Origin: Paralithodes platypus
Taxonomy: Eukaryota; Arthropoda; Malacostraca; Decapoda; Lithodidae
Length of the DNA: 64,000 nucleotides
Assembly: GCA_032716605.1 (NCBI GenBank)
Contig: CM064519.1
Coordinates: forward strand, 14,137,468 to 14,201,467
Direction of reading: 5' to 3'
The notes beneath the pieces are model-generated. The model worked only from the letters and a program-made list of their open reading frames with translations. It did no database searches and was not told where the DNA came from. A program made the translations under genes and the position numbers. Below, one piece after another: positions 1-10,699 of the stretch (position 1 is its first letter; every line of letters begins with the position of its first letter).

Positions 1-91
1 AACTGTATACTTTCATCCTTGACCAACTGTACATTGCTCCAGGGTCACGTGATCTGCGGGGCGTGGCTGATCCCATGTAAACACGGGGAGG

Positions 92-169
92 GGAGGGGGG
101 GGGGGGGGGGGGGGGATTTGTTTGTATGAGTGTTACAGTGGAGGATCGTGGTTCAGTGGTTGGACACAT

Positions 170-238
<69 letters not shown>

Positions 239-245
239 CATTATA

Positions 246-284
<39 letters not shown>

Positions 285-335
285 CCAATACATATATATA
301 TAGTATATATATATGTACTGTATATATACAGTCTC
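92..335. repeat. G homopolymer and (TA)n microsatellite
   Basis: A run of 21 G at 95-115 is followed at about 168-335 by an interrupted (TA)n tract. The open frames across this tract are low-complexity Tyr/Ile translations and not genes. The following bases to about 582 show nothing recognisable. Confidence 0.95.
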
Positions 336-582
336 TAACTTAATTATAAAATAGTCCAAGCTACCTTAGAATAAAGGATTTTCTTTTAGCTTGATAACAC
401 TTGATACATTTTTTCGCTAAGTATCGATAAATCAGCTGCTGTGGGATTGAATTTACCTACAGCTGAATATATACAAACAGTCATAACAAATAGAGCATAG
501 TTACTGGCAGTGTCGTTAATTTTGTCCCCGTCTTTCCCATAGATAAATGTGTTGAAAATAATGAATATATAAAGATGCTAGT

Positions 583-703
583 CATTGCAACCCTAGTTAC
601 TCTCTTCCTAATATTGAATGTAAACAAACAACATCAATCTATTCATTGCAACCCTAGTTACTCTCTTCCTAATATTGAATGTAAACAAACAACATCAATC
701 CAA
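583..703. repeat. Tandem duplication, 61-bp unit x2
   Basis: A 61-bp segment beginning cattgcaaccctag is repeated immediately at 644 with no visible change. It looks like a recent local duplication. No coding potential. Confidence 0.9.
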
Positions 704-721
704 GACATTAACTAAGATACG

Positions 722-1113
722 TTAAGGGGGCCCACCTCCCTTTGTTTCTCTTTCTCGCCCTCTACGTTTGGCTTGTATCCATTCGGCCCCATTCAGCCTA
801 CTGTTTGAAGACGTTTACCCCCATCCAGGTGTTAATATTTTCCTGGCGAGCGGTAGCGAGCCAGCATATATATATATATATATATATTTTTTAACAGCTA
901 GCTAAATTTGTAAATTTTTCGATAGAAAAATGTCTCTGGCGAAGCCGGATTTCTCCATACAATGCTGGCTCGCTATCGCTCGCCAGGAAGAAATCGACAC
1001 CCGTATGGGGATAACTGTCTTAAAACAGTTGGCTGAATGGGGCCGAATGGATACAAGCCAGAAAAAGAGAGAAAAGGAGGGAAAGAGAAACAAAAGCAGG
1101 TGACCCCCCTTAA
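722..1113. mobile_element. TTAA-B foldback element, full copy
   Basis: The element starts TTAAGGGGG at 722 and ends CCCCCCTTAA at 1113. The left ~150 bp (GGCTTGTATCCATTCGGCC, then CCATCCAGGTGT, then GGCGAGCGGTAGCGAGCC) returns as its reverse complement in the right ~150 bp. The whole can therefore fold into one long hairpin with a TA-rich centre. TTAA at both ends fits the footprint of piggyBac-type transposition. That is an inference, since no transposase is present. Confidence 0.8.
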
Positions 1114-1153
1114 GACAACGCAGTATTAACAGTATTTTTGTTCAATCCTGTGA

Positions 1154-1316
1154 CAATTGAACTGACAACATTTACCGTATACATAACGCTGTGTCACGTG
1201 TTAATTGAACTGACAACATTTACCGTATACATAACGCTGTGTCACGTGTTATTTACCGTATACATAACGCTGTGTCACGTGTTATTTACCGTATACATAA
1301 CGCTGTGTCACGTGTT
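1154..1316. repeat. Nested tandem repeat, 48-bp then 33-bp units
   Basis: A 33-bp core (ATTTACCGTATACATAACGC...GTCACGTGTT) occurs four times. The first two copies also carry a 15-bp extension, giving a 48-bp period. Every 33-bp core contains the palindrome CACGTG. Both periods are multiples of three, which explains the repetitive open frame across it. Confidence 0.9.
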
Positions 1317-1389
1317 ATTTATTCAACTGTACAATAGGAGTGTGGTTGTCAAGGTGAGGGTTGCCACCAAGGTTGCTATGGTTACATAA

Positions 1390-2035
1390 GGGCCAATTAT
1401 CATCACAACTCAAGTGCAACCAGGAATTGTATACTTTGTCGAATTAGTGTTTATTATGAAGAGTTAAATTCAGGAAATATATATATATATATGATACAAA
1501 GAAAATATCGTACACTCTAAACTCAATATAATTATTGTGAAGGAGCTCTCCGAGCATTTTACTTTTTTTCATTTATATGTTTATTACTTTCGCCAACTGA
1601 TTTTGAGGAGGTTCTGTTTTTGCCTACGTTTGCTTGTTTGTTTGTCTGTCTGTTTGTTTACCTGTTAAAATGATATCTCAACAAGTTATGAACCGATGTT
1701 AACGAAATTTTGTGGGCAGATAGAATATGCGCCAATGAAGAAGTGGGACAAAAGGTTATACAATCGCCAAACTAATAAGATGAAGTCTCAAAATCTATTA
1801 ATAACAAAACCGACTATATGAAGGTAGGAAACGACTATCGACCGCGACTGTACGGTGGCGCTAATAAGTCATGTCTCAGCTGTCATTACGTTTGGCTTGC
1901 TCTGTGCTGTATTAATGTCTGTCAGATGTTGAATAGGGTGGGTCTGTGTAGGAATATCGCTATTTGTCTCACACGAAACGAATATACCAAGTTTTAGATA
2001 TTGATGATACCAATTATTGAGCAAAACATACTTGG
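1390..2035. other. No recognisable feature
   Basis: AT-rich sequence with a short (AT)n at about 1479-1491. I see no open frame, repeat family or RNA structure that I can support. Confidence 0.6.
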
Positions 2036-2120
2036 TCTATCTATCTATCTATCTATTTACTCAGGCCCAATCCCCACTTTTCCAGTTTTGTTTCTTTTCT
2101 TTTTCTCTTTTTTGTTTTTT
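2036..2120 (-). mobile_element. Orphan 3' tail of LINE RTy with (GATA)n
   Basis: A (TCTA)n run followed by CAGGCCCAATCCCCACTTTT matches, on the minus strand, the 3' terminus of the LINE at 26432-27885, which ends ...GGGGATTGGGCCTGAGCATATAGATAGATAG. Only the extreme 3' end is present, as expected for a severely 5'-truncated insertion. Confidence 0.7.
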
Positions 2121-2323
2121 TTCTTATTTTCTTATTTATGGTGCCGAAATATAACTTATTAGGCCGACTGTACATGGTGCCCCCGAGCGTGATGACCTTG
2201 AGGAGCCGCTAGCAGACAAACACAATAGACACACCAGACCAGACCAGACCAGCCGGCACTTCCTGTCCGACTCTCGTGCTTGCTTTACGGGACACCGGAA
2301 AACAAGCTTAGTGTGTGGGGAGG

Positions 2324-2722
2324 TTAACACTAGCTCAGCCGACCTCTTGGGGGGTTGTTATGATATTGTGTAAGCTATCATTGTGGATAATGTTTGATTT
2401 TGCCATTTTCGAGCAATGCATTACATTGTCTCCCCTAGGCTACCAAAAACGCCTTCCCAGACTTCCTTCAAACTTTATAATGCCCACCCAAACCACGTTC
2501 AAGTAAAATTACTGTATTTTTCGATAGACATCTAGTCCGGCCCGAAGGCCGATTTTTTCTAAGATTCAGACTTGCCATCGCTCGTCCAGAGAAAATTTGA
2601 CTCCTGAATGGAGTGAAGCGTCTTATCTCAAAAATAATTGTGTGAAACGTCTCAAAACCTCCAACCTAATAGAGCAATACAGGGGACGTCCTTAAAGACT
2701 CCCTCGGACCAAAAAGGGTTAA
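2324..2722 (+). mobile_element. TTAA-A2 element, full copy
   Basis: It begins TTAACACTAGCTCAGCCGAC and ends AAAAAGGGTTAA, about 399 bp. Sister copies are at 30190-30545 and 48602-48997, with a half copy at 52975-53187 (minus). The middle holds the shared core of hairpin-forming CGGCCCGAAGGCCG and TTTTTCGATAGA. No coding capacity. Confidence 0.7.
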
Positions 2723-2844
2723 ATCAGGCAGGTGAAAATAGGCACAATATGAGAAAGAGATAATATGAAAAACGAATCTATCTGACCATCGCAATCTTCC
2801 ACATGATTATCACTTACTCTTCAACAATACACAATTCAACCCTT

Positions 2845-3037
2845 CATATGTCGGCCGGTTCCTCCTAAATTACAGGCTTGCTTTCGCTCGCCAGGAAAAA
2901 AATCGACACCTAAATGACACGAAAAATCTAAATATTGACAAAGAAAGGGGGTAAAAGGTCTTAAAATCGCCAAAATAATGGGGCTAAGCATGAGGAAGAA
3001 GGGGGACCAGAAAAAACGACCCATCTCCCCCCCTTAA
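2845..3037 (-). mobile_element. TTAA-A element, partial
   Basis: The minus strand reads TTAAGGGGGGGAGATGGGTCG through the 32-bp modules (GATTTTAAGACC) and the core to GGCCGAC. The distal half is missing. The TTAA end is at 3034-3037. Confidence 0.75.
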
Positions 3038-3375
3038 GAATATATACACAAATGGTGTAACAAATCTTTCCTCGTGTGGGTAAGTTTTCAGAATATTTAC
3101 AACAAGGAATATGCCGGAAGAGAACCAATCAAGAATTTATGATCGATGGTGTCTGCATATAAACTGTATATATATATATATATATTAACAACACGTCCCA
3201 GGGTATAAAGAGGAATGAATGAATAGTATTAATCTAGTCAATTGAATGAAGATATTTGTTTTATTAAGAGAAGCTGAATTGCATTAAGACATACATTTTT
3301 CCTGCTTAAAAAAAAGTGAATCAACATTGATAACTGAAAATGAAAGATAATACAATATGGCACTAATTTTCTTCT
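3038..3375. other. No recognisable feature
   Basis: AT-rich sequence with a short (TA)n near 3168-3185. Nothing else is identifiable. Confidence 0.6.
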
Positions 3376-3592
3376 AAAGCCGGTATCACACGAGCCCTTT
3401 TCCCCTCAACATTTATCCTCAACACTGGGCTGGCAGCTTATGGGGTAAACTTTTAAAATAGTTGTATCACCTAAGTCCATCTACCATCAGTCAAGTTTCC
3501 GATACCACTGCAAAATATCCCAAAAATGTTGCCAGAAAAATGTGGAATACCGAATGTTGACTATAATAGCTCTCGTGTGATAAGGGTATAAG
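3376..3592 (+). mobile_element. MITE-D copy (~215 bp)
   Basis: The left end AAGCCGGTATCACACGAG and right end GCTCTCGTGTGATAAGGG form terminal inverted repeats of about 19 bp, the right one diverged. The interior (CTCAACACTGG, CTGGCAGCTTATG, CGATACCA) matches the copies at 7247-7461 and 9411-9622. Non-coding, so non-autonomous. Confidence 0.8.
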
Positions 3593-3744
3593 TCTGTTTT
3601 GGTTTATTTGAAGGTTGCAGTGTCCCTGGTGTCAAGTATGAAGATGTAAGTATTAATAATTGTAAAGACAAATGACGAATTATGAAACATTAGTATCCGA
3701 CACTACGTGATTGTTGATTATTTAGTATTCAAGGGCACACAGGA

Positions 3745-3790
3745 ATACACACACCCACCCACCCACACACACCCACCCACACACACACAC
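3745..3790. repeat. (CA)n/(CCCA)n microsatellite
   Basis: A mixed CA and CCCA tract that directly precedes the SINE head at 3791. Confidence 0.9.
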
Positions 3791-4164
3791 AGCCCGTAGC
3801 CTAGTAGGTAGCGCTCTCGTCTCACACACGAGGGGTCGGGGGTTCAATCCCCCGGCCGGGCGGAGACAAATTGGGCTTGTCTCCTTTCATGTGTTAGCCT
3901 CAGTTCACCTAGCTGTAAATAGGTACCTGGAATAAGTGGACGACGTTGTGACGTCCCATCTGGGGTTGGCAAAAATGGTACAAGGCGAAATGGGTATCAT
4001 ATGGTTCACCTAAGCTGATGGCTACCTAAGCCTTCGGGCGAGACGGTACCGTCTATAGTGAGAATGGTACCATACAGATCCACCCTAAGCCTTCGTTTCC
4101 GATGTCGCCAATTGGCTAAAAAATACAGACTACACACACATCCACAGCCATTCCAACGATACAT
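3791..4164 (+). mobile_element. SINE-1, tRNA-Val-like head, full copy
   Basis: The first ~70 bp fold like a tRNA: the 5' GCCCG pairs with the 3' CGGGC, the anticodon stem is CTCGT/ACGAG with loop CTCACAC (anticodon position CAC, valine), and the T loop contains the B-box-like GGTTCAATCC. A ~300-bp body follows and ends at ...CCATTCCAACGATACAT. The minus-strand copy at 58490-58866 shares head, body and end. As a known class these are transcribed by RNA polymerase III from the internal A and B boxes. Confidence 0.8.
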
Positions 4165-4546
4165 ATATCACCTACACATATAGGAGGCGGGAAATAACGA
4201 GCATGCTCACTCCCGCAATACAACTAGAGTAAGAGTAACTAGAGTAAGTACACACATTGTAACTATTATACATATTGATATAAAAATATTGCCATTTTCT
4301 TAAGTCAATATAGTCATACTTTGTATTACAGTATTTATTTTCATATGGTATTCTATGCCATAGATTGATAAAGAACATGCATCAATAAATGAAACAATAA
4401 TCGGTAATTGAATACGTTTGATAATTATAACAATTATACATAAAATACAGTATAATGATAATTTAATTTGACTTTATATTGTCCTTGTCCCAATTTTGGT
4501 TTGTTTAGTTTGCAAGTTTTACATTTTAATTAAAATAATATATACC

Positions 4547-4547
<1 letters not shown>
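4165..4547. other. No recognisable feature
   Basis: AT-rich spacer. The short open frame on the minus strand has no recognisable motif. Confidence 0.5.

Positions 4548-4612
<65 letters not shown>
4548..4612. repeat. (TA)n microsatellite
   Basis: About 60 bp of TA dinucleotides. Confidence 0.95.
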
Positions 4613-4615
<3 letters not shown>

Positions 4616-4690
4616 CATAATATATTCTAGACATTTATAAAAGGTACGTAATACACAGTTACATGAATATATAAAGAAGTTAACTGCTAA

Positions 4691-4991
4691 CTGGTGAGTT
4701 ATCTGCTCAACAGGTGGCGTTGTGTGTGTGTAAGTGTGAGAGTCCGAGTGTAGGGGGTGAGACTGTGAAGCACGGGAACGAGGTGGCTTCAGAGATGGGG
4801 TCGTTTCGGGCCATGAGTGAGCACCGTGCCTCATGTGAAGGCAAGATGGCAGGTGCTCGTTGTACTCTACGTGCTTCACATGTCTCACTCCCTAGACTGG
4901 AACAAGACCTCACGGGCTTCACTGTTCATTGTAAAGCGGTGAATGTTAAGGCTCTCAGCCTATGCCCGAGAGGAAGTAAGTTGGAATATAG

Positions 4992-5028
<37 letters not shown>
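4691..5028 (+). mobile_element. SINE-2, 5'-truncated, poly(A) tail
   Basis: The body runs from CTGGTGAGTTATCTGCTC to GAGAGGAAGTAAGTTGGAATATAG and ends in 37 A (4992-5028). The same body is on the minus strand at 5889-6450 and 40382-40842, where a tRNA-like head precedes it. This copy lacks the head. The open frames here translate the SINE and are not proteins. Confidence 0.85.
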
Positions 5029-5031
<3 letters not shown>

Positions 5032-5169
5032 AATAAACACACGTATAAATTAAAGAACAAACATTTACCCCTCAGGCTTTTGATAACTATGATATGACTT
5101 GACATTCAACATAAACAACAACACAAACATCACCATTGTCCTTTGAGTGGCTGGTGGTGAAGATCAAAC

Positions 5170-5500
5170 ACACACACACATACGTACAAACACATAACAC
5201 TTCTATAAACACACACACACACACTTATTCAAGCACACACAAACACACGTACAAACACATACAACTTCCATACACACATTCAGGCACTAACATTCACACA
5301 TACACACACACCCCACACAGATATACACAAACATGCTACACTCATGCAAACTGTAAACACACATGTCAAAGCATTACACTCGCTGTGACGCATATCAACT
5401 CGGCTGCACAGACTTTCCTTCAACACACGCACATACACACACTCAATGGCACAAACAAACACGCTCATACTCATAAACACGCACACACACACACACATAC
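5170..5500. repeat. Degenerate CA-rich microsatellite
   Basis: ACACAC blocks are broken by short unique pieces over about 330 bp. The open frames are Thr/His/Tyr-rich low-complexity translations. Confidence 0.85.
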
Positions 5501-5559
5501 TGAATATTCCATAAAAGCCTGTCTCATAAAGGTACCCTCATCCCTCCCGGACCCCACAT

Positions 5560-5884
5560 ATTCTCTTGAAATTATATTTACCCATTTGAGCCGTAGAGGT
5601 AGATTATAAACTAAAGAAAATCGTCTAATGGTAACGAGAATATGATGAAAATAACGTAATAGTGGTGAAGGGTATATATGAGCAGTTGTTGTTTTCTTCT
5701 ATAATATTGTAAACCCAGGTACAGGTGGGGAGATAAGCATCGAGACCCACGAGAATAGGGCCCCACGGGATGGTTAACCCTTTCAATACGATGAGGCCTT
5801 CTTAACCCCTTCTATACCGGTGATGTACTATTTATTATATTCTGGCAACTATAAGAGGATTTTGTTGGGCTTCGGAAGGATATA

Positions 5885-5887
<3 letters not shown>
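5560..5887 (+). mobile_element. TTAA-C fragments
   Basis: At 5575-5680 there is a right half (AAAATCGTCTAATGGTAAC). At 5774-5887 there is a left half starting TTAACCCTTTCAATACGATG with a second start TTAACCCCTTCTATACCGG at 5802. The last piece is cut by the SINE-2 poly(T) at 5889. Confidence 0.6.
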
Positions 5888-5888
<1 letters not shown>

Positions 5889-5917
<29 letters not shown>

Positions 5918-6450
5918 CTATATTCCAACTTACTTCCTCTCGGGCATAGGCTGAGAGCCTTAACATTCACCGCTTTACAATGAACAGTGAAGCCCGTGAG
6001 GTCTTGTTCCAGTCTAGGGAGTGAGACATGTGAAGCACGTAGAGCACAACGAGCACCTGCCATCTTGCCTTCACATGAGGCACGGTGCTCACTCATGGCC
6101 CGAAACGACCCCATCTCTGAAGCCACCTCATTCCCGTGCTTCACTGTCTCACCCCCTACACTCGGACTCTCACACTTACACACACACAACGCCACCTGTT
6201 GAGCAGATAACTCACCAGGCATTGCACCCCTATAGCATATTTTGAATATGGGAATATTCATACAGTGCTATTTAATCAGGGAACAATGAGGGTATTTTAT
6301 TGACGTTTCGGTGGGCTTGTGGTAATGCACTGATACTAGGTACAGCACAAATTCCATCCCAATAATATCTTCCCATTGATACATCGGGATTTGAACCCGG
6401 GACCTTTGGATTACCAGGCCAGTGGCAAGACCACTCCACCACACCTCCCC
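5889..6450 (-). mobile_element. SINE-2, full copy with tRNA-like head
   Basis: Read on the minus strand, a tRNA-like head starts near 6450 (GGGGAGGTGTGGTGGAGTGG, with B box GGTTCAAATCC near 6390-6400). A ~180-bp middle and the SINE-2 body follow, ending in poly(A), seen as T at about 5890-5917. At ~560 bp it is long for a SINE. The copy at 40382-40842 lacks ~100 bp found here, so there are at least two subfamilies. The first bases after the assembly gap (16877) repeat this element. Confidence 0.8.
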
Positions 6451-6454
6451 TAAA

Positions 6455-6565
6455 TCTACCCATTAAAAGGCTGCAGACTATCTCGATTTAATCCTTTTAG
6501 CTACCATATATTCTTCGTAAGCTTCATATAATCGTATAAATGTATCTGCAATTAAATAATCATGT
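6455..6565 (-). mobile_element. TTAA-C fragment
   Basis: On the minus strand the order is TATACGATTATATGAAGCTTACG, then ATGGTAGCTAAAAGGATTAA, then AGTCTGCAGCCTTTTAATG. This matches the left arm and centre of the TTAA-C copy at 12242-12957. Confidence 0.55.
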
Positions 6566-6764
6566 AACTCGAACAATTCTTTCAGGGCCGTTTTTTATTT
6601 ATGTTTATTTATTTTTGCTTTTCTTGTATTCTGGCTAACACCAAACACATTTATTAAGCTCAGGAAATGCCTCTCGCGCAGCCATGTGGTTAGGGTTCCA
6701 GACAACTACAAGAAATTCTAGGTTGGCTTTCTTTTAGATTGCATGGCGGTATCTCAAGAGATGT

Positions 6765-7139
6765 TTAAGGGGAGATGGTTGTTGTTTTATGGTCCCCCCT
6801 CTCCTCCATGTTTATCCCCATTAGTTTTAAGATTTCAAGACGTTCGGCCCATTAGTTTGGCGACTTTAAGACCTTTCCCACCCATTTCTTTATCAATACT
6901 AAGACTTTTCGTGTCATTTAGGTGTCGATTTTTACCTGGCACTCCATAGCGAGCCTGTATTTTAAGAGGAACCGGCCTCTTCGGCTGGGACATTTTTCTA
7001 TCGAAAAATGAACAAATTTATCTTGAAGAAGGGTCTTGGGGTGTTTTTTTTTAAAGCTTGATATAGATTTAGGGAGGAAACAATAAAAATATTAATAATA
7101 TACATAAATGAGCCAATAAATACGGCCATCCCCCCTTAA
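6765..7139 (+). mobile_element. TTAA-A element, full copy (375 bp)
   Basis: It begins TTAAGGGGAGATGG and ends ATCCCCCCTTAA. The left part is built of ~32-bp modules (CCATTAGTTTGGCGACTTTAAGACC). The core with GGCACTCCATAGCGAGCC, CCGGCCTCTTCGGCTGGG and TTTTTCTATCGAAAAA comes next. The right part carries TTGATATAGATTTAGGGAGG. No transposase is encoded. Confidence 0.85.
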
Positions 7140-7246
7140 TGGAAGTTCCCCGTGTTGACCATATACGAACCCTTCCCTGAACTGGCCAATACCGGCGTCA
7201 CACCAGCAGTTGGATCCGATAACTTGTAGCCGAGTCTGGTATTCTT

Positions 7247-7461
7247 AAAACCGGTATCACACGAGCACTTTTTCCCTCAACACTTATCCTCAACACTGGT
7301 CTGGCAGCTTATGAGGTCAACATTTATAATATTTCGGTTACCCAAGTTCATCTATCATCAGTCTAGTTTCCGATACCAGTGCACAATATTCCAGAAATGT
7401 TGCCAGAACAATTTTGATCATCGAATGTTGCTAAAAAAGCTCTCGTGTGATACCGGCTTAA
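7247..7461 (+). mobile_element. MITE-D copy
   Basis: Left end AAACCGGTATCACACGAGC, right end GCTCTCGTGTGATACCGGCTT, same interior as the copy at 9411-9622. The ends are inverted repeats of about 19 bp. Confidence 0.85.
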
Positions 7462-7469
7462 ACAGTGAT

Positions 7470-7878
7470 TCAAAATGTTAGTTAGATGTGGGTAGAGCAT
7501 TCATTGGCGCCTCTAGGATTCAGAACGTTAGTTGGACGTGGGGTAGAACATTCAGTGGCGTCTCTAGGATTCAGAACGTTAGTTGGTCGTGGGTAGAGCA
7601 TTCAGTGGCGTCTCTAGGATTCAGAACGTTAGTTGGACGTGGGGTAGAACATTCAGTGGCGTCTCTAGGATTCAGAAAGTTAGTTGGTCGTGGGTAGAGC
7701 ATTCAGTGGCGTCTCTAGGATTCAGAACGTTAGTTGGTCGTGGGTAGAGCATTCAGTGGCGTCTCTAGGATTCAGAACGTTAGTTGGTCGTGAGTAGAGC
7801 ATTCAGTGGCGTCTCTAGGATTCAGAACGTTAGTTGGTCGTGGGTAGAGCAATCATTGGCGTCTTTAGGGTTCAGCAC
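7470..7878. repeat. Minisatellite, 50-51-bp unit x ~8
   Basis: The unit GTGGGTAGAGCATTCAGTGG...CTCTAGGATTCAGAACGTTAGTTGG(A/T)C recurs about eight times, starting directly after MITE-D. The long open frame across it (Gly-Val-Ser-Arg-Ile repeats) is a by-product of the 51-bp period. Confidence 0.95.
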
Positions 7879-8033
7879 ATTTAATTTGGGAGCCACACAA
7901 CATTTTATATTTTTTATTATAAATGTTATTTTGAAAGCCAGCACCTACTTCATACAGGCGCCAATATATGGGTAATTATGTATATATATATAATACAGTA
8001 CATAGTAATATTAATTTGGGCGCAATACAATAA

Positions 8034-8665
8034 TGACAAAAAACAGTCCACTTGAAAGGTTAAATTTTTTTTTTTTAATCTGGACCCCTTTCTCCCTCAT
8101 GCGTAGCCCAATTAGTTTTGAGATTGTAAGACATTCACCCCATCAGTTTGGCGATTGTAAGACCTTTCGCCCCATTTATTTCTCAATTCTAAGATCCAGA
8201 AAAAGCACACCCTTAACCCCTTCAACCATGGAACCCATTCATTCATTTATTCTGGCTACCATTAGACAGTTCTACTATTATTAGGAAGGCTATGGGAATC
8301 AAGGGGATGACTGATACATTTTAACCATGTGATTGTTAGAGGTCCTTTCAAAGCTAAATAAAATGAATGGGTGAAGTTGTTTAATATCCTTATATAATTA
8401 CTGACCAAATTTATCTCGAAGGGAGGTCTTGGGGTTATTTCTTAAGCTTGATAGAGGTCTAGAGAGGAAACTAAAAACTAAAAAAAAAAAAAATTAATGA
8501 ATAAACACAAAGAAAATCCTCCTTTAGTACTAGATGGTCCGATATTGTACATTTTTCGATAGAAAAATATCCCGGTTTCACCTTAATAGCAAGGAAAATC
8601 GATACGTGAATGGGGCGAATCGGCTTAAGATCGCCGAACTAGTGAGACGAAAGCCCACCTTTGGT
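8034..8665. mobile_element. Mosaic of TTAA-A and TTAA-C fragments
   Basis: 8062-8200 is the left part of TTAA-A (GGACCCCTTTCTCCCTCATG and GATTGTAAGACC modules). 8212-8300 is a left half of TTAA-C (TTAACCCCTTCAACCATGG). 8403-8530 is the right part of TTAA-A (CTTGATAGAGGTCTAGAGAGG). 8535-8665 is a minus-strand TTAA-A half. The order suggests a TTAA-C insertion in an old TTAA-A element followed by decay. Confidence 0.55.
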
Positions 8666-8984
8666 TAGATACTGTTAATAGACAAACAGATACACAAACA
8701 TAGGTACGCCACTTATTGCCCAACCCACGCCCCAATAACATGCTGCGTAGGTTATAAGTCAGGCACATTATAATACCCCCACTGTAAGACATCAAGGATA
8801 TATATACAGGATAAACACAAGGTATATATTTATCATGGAGTATATTGATAGTAATTTACCTTTCCATAGATAACACGGGTTTATTGATACGAATATACCT
8901 TTGTGGTCAGGACTTAATTCTAGTAGAGATAGCAGAAACCCCCCAAAAGGAAAGTGGAAGACAAGGAGAGTGCATGAGAGAGAG
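8666..8984. other. No recognisable feature
   Basis: I see no repeat family or gene in this stretch between the MITE mosaic and the GA/CA microsatellite. Confidence 0.55.
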
Positions 8985-8992
8985 AGAGAGAG

Positions 8993-9023
<31 letters not shown>

Positions 9024-9201
9024 GAAATATGGAAATAGGGCAACATAAGTTATGATATGTTAGTCCAAAAATACTGGGAACTGGGAATATCCATTACGAT
9101 ACTTGTCTAAGTAAAATGGATTGATTATAAAGTAACTAAGACAGGACAACACGAGCGCTGCTCAATTCCTGTAAACTACAAATAGGTAAATACAAATAGG
9201 T

Positions 9202-9248
<47 letters not shown>
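8985..9248. repeat. (GA)n(CA)n at 8976-9021 and (CA)n at 9203-9248
   Basis: Two dinucleotide tracts. Their lengths differ from the second copy (20009-20056 and 20243-20288), as expected between alleles or from sequencing error. Confidence 0.9.
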
Positions 9249-9410
9249 AAGGTCACAATGAATGGGTTCCCAGCATGCTAACCATTGATATGTATAAATT
9301 ACAAATCATGCTGAGCAAGGTTCTATATTTATAAAACTTTTCACTACGATGACGTTTTCTATTGTGTATTTCTGGTTATCATTAACAGGTACAGTACAAT
9401 ATTGAGCATA

Positions 9411-9622
9411 AAGCCGGTATCACACGAGCGCTTTTTCCCTCAACATTATCCTCAACACTGGTCTGGCAGCTTATGAGATCAACTTGTAGAATAATTCGGT
9501 CACGTAAATTCATCTAGTCTCCGTCTAGTTTCCCATACCAGTGCAAAATATTCCAGAAATGTTGCCAGAAAAATGTTGATCATCGAATGTTGACTATAAA
9601 AGCTCTCGTGTGATACCGGCTT
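9411..9622 (+). mobile_element. MITE-D copy with good inverted termini
   Basis: It begins AAGCCGGTATCACACGAGC and ends GCTCTCGTGTGATACCGGCTT, 212 bp. This is the clearest copy of the family. The matching copy after the gap (20452-20665) differs at several internal bases. Confidence 0.85.
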
Positions 9623-9747
9623 CAATGGAGACTCACCCATTTGAACCTGTATCGAACGCAACTGAGACAATGTAAATACTGTTTATGTATTCACTATAGC
9701 CCAAATGCTTTAAAACTTGGCTATAAAAGTTTAAAGATTCGAATTGG

Positions 9748-10010
9748 GTGACCTGTGCCGATCTATGGTAGCATGCTCGTCTCGCAATCAACGATCCTGG
9801 GTTCGATTCCCGGGCAGGGTGAGACAGATGGGTTAGTTTCCTTACACCCAATGGCTCTGTTCACCTAGCAGTAATTAAATAGGAACCTGGAGTTAGTGTC
9901 TGTGTGTGTTATTTATTTGTTTAACTTGATAGAGGTCTAGAGAGCAAACTAAAAAAAGAAAAGAAAAAAAATCTATATGAAATAATATTATGTAATAAAT
10001 GAAATCCCTT
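9748..10010 (+). mobile_element. SINE-1-like copy, 3'-truncated, followed by a TTAA-A end
   Basis: A tRNA-like head (CTATGGTAGCATGCTCG as A box region, GGTTCGATTCC as B box) is followed by body sequence TTCACCTAGCAGTAATTAAATAGG, shared with SINE-1. It stops near 9910. From about 9917 the sequence TTAACTTGATAGAGGTCTAG is the right end of TTAA-A. Confidence 0.65.
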
Positions 10011-10237
10011 ACGAACCAATAACTGGCCCAGGACATCCCGCAACCAAAGTGTAGGCTATACATTCCGTAGTAAACCTTCTTCCCCGCCAACCATGTGTGT
10101 CGCCAAGGTCACCGTAACTCTACCCCCTGGCATACTAAGGCACCTTATCCTCGCCTTATATCGCTACGCTACACCACCACCACCACCACCGCCGGAGAGT
10201 TATACCACAATTACAGTACAAATATTTCGCGGTGTAT

Positions 10238-10547
10238 TTAAGAGGGGGGTTGGTTACCTTTTTGGTCGATTTTGTCATGTAAAAATTATTTTTCTATTTT
10301 CCTTCCTAGAACTCCATCAACCTTAAAAAAAAAAACATCCACCATATCCCCTTAGGGTTATTGTAAATTATTCTGTAAAAAAAAGTGTCCCGGCCGAAGG
10401 CCGGTTCTTCCAAAATTATATTGACAAAGAAATGGGGGGAATTGTGTTAAAATCAATAAACTAATGGGGCAAACATCTTAAAATCTTAAAAATAATCGGG
10501 CTAAACATGAGGGAGAAGAGGGACTAGAAAACCCTACCTCCCCTTAA
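10238..10547 (-). mobile_element. TTAA-A element with internal deletion (310 bp)
   Basis: TTAA lies at 10238-10241 and 10544-10547. CCGGCCGAAGGCCGG and the right and left parts are present, but the ~60 bp carrying the GCGAGCGATAGCGAGC motif are missing. A (CAC)n tract just outside (about 10170-10190) is longer in the other copy (21210-21236). Confidence 0.8.
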
Positions 10548-10699
10548 AGTGGATTTACACCGAGTGTTTTTCTTGTACACACACACACACTTAATATACA
10601 TACATTTCCTTAAGGCATCTATACAGTTACACCTCAACAGTCTACAGTATACAGTATTGTTCGCTTTCACAATGATGACAGTCTGTGCAAGGTTACTAA

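Noticed and set aside
2136..2330. Possible coding piece in a GC-richer stretch with (CCAGA)n
   Set aside because: Short frame, no motif, no splice or homology support.
3791..3862. Possible functional tRNA-Val gene
   Set aside because: The D-arm and acceptor pairing are imperfect, and the same head is fused to a shared ~300-bp body at 58490, so it is a SINE head.
4526..6261. 120-157-residue frames in SINE-2
   Set aside because: They recur in every SINE-2 copy and cross poly(A). They are SINE sequence and not protein genes.
7488..7975. Gly-Val-Ser-Arg-Ile repeat frames
   Set aside because: Product of the 50-51-bp minisatellite, with no start context or homology.
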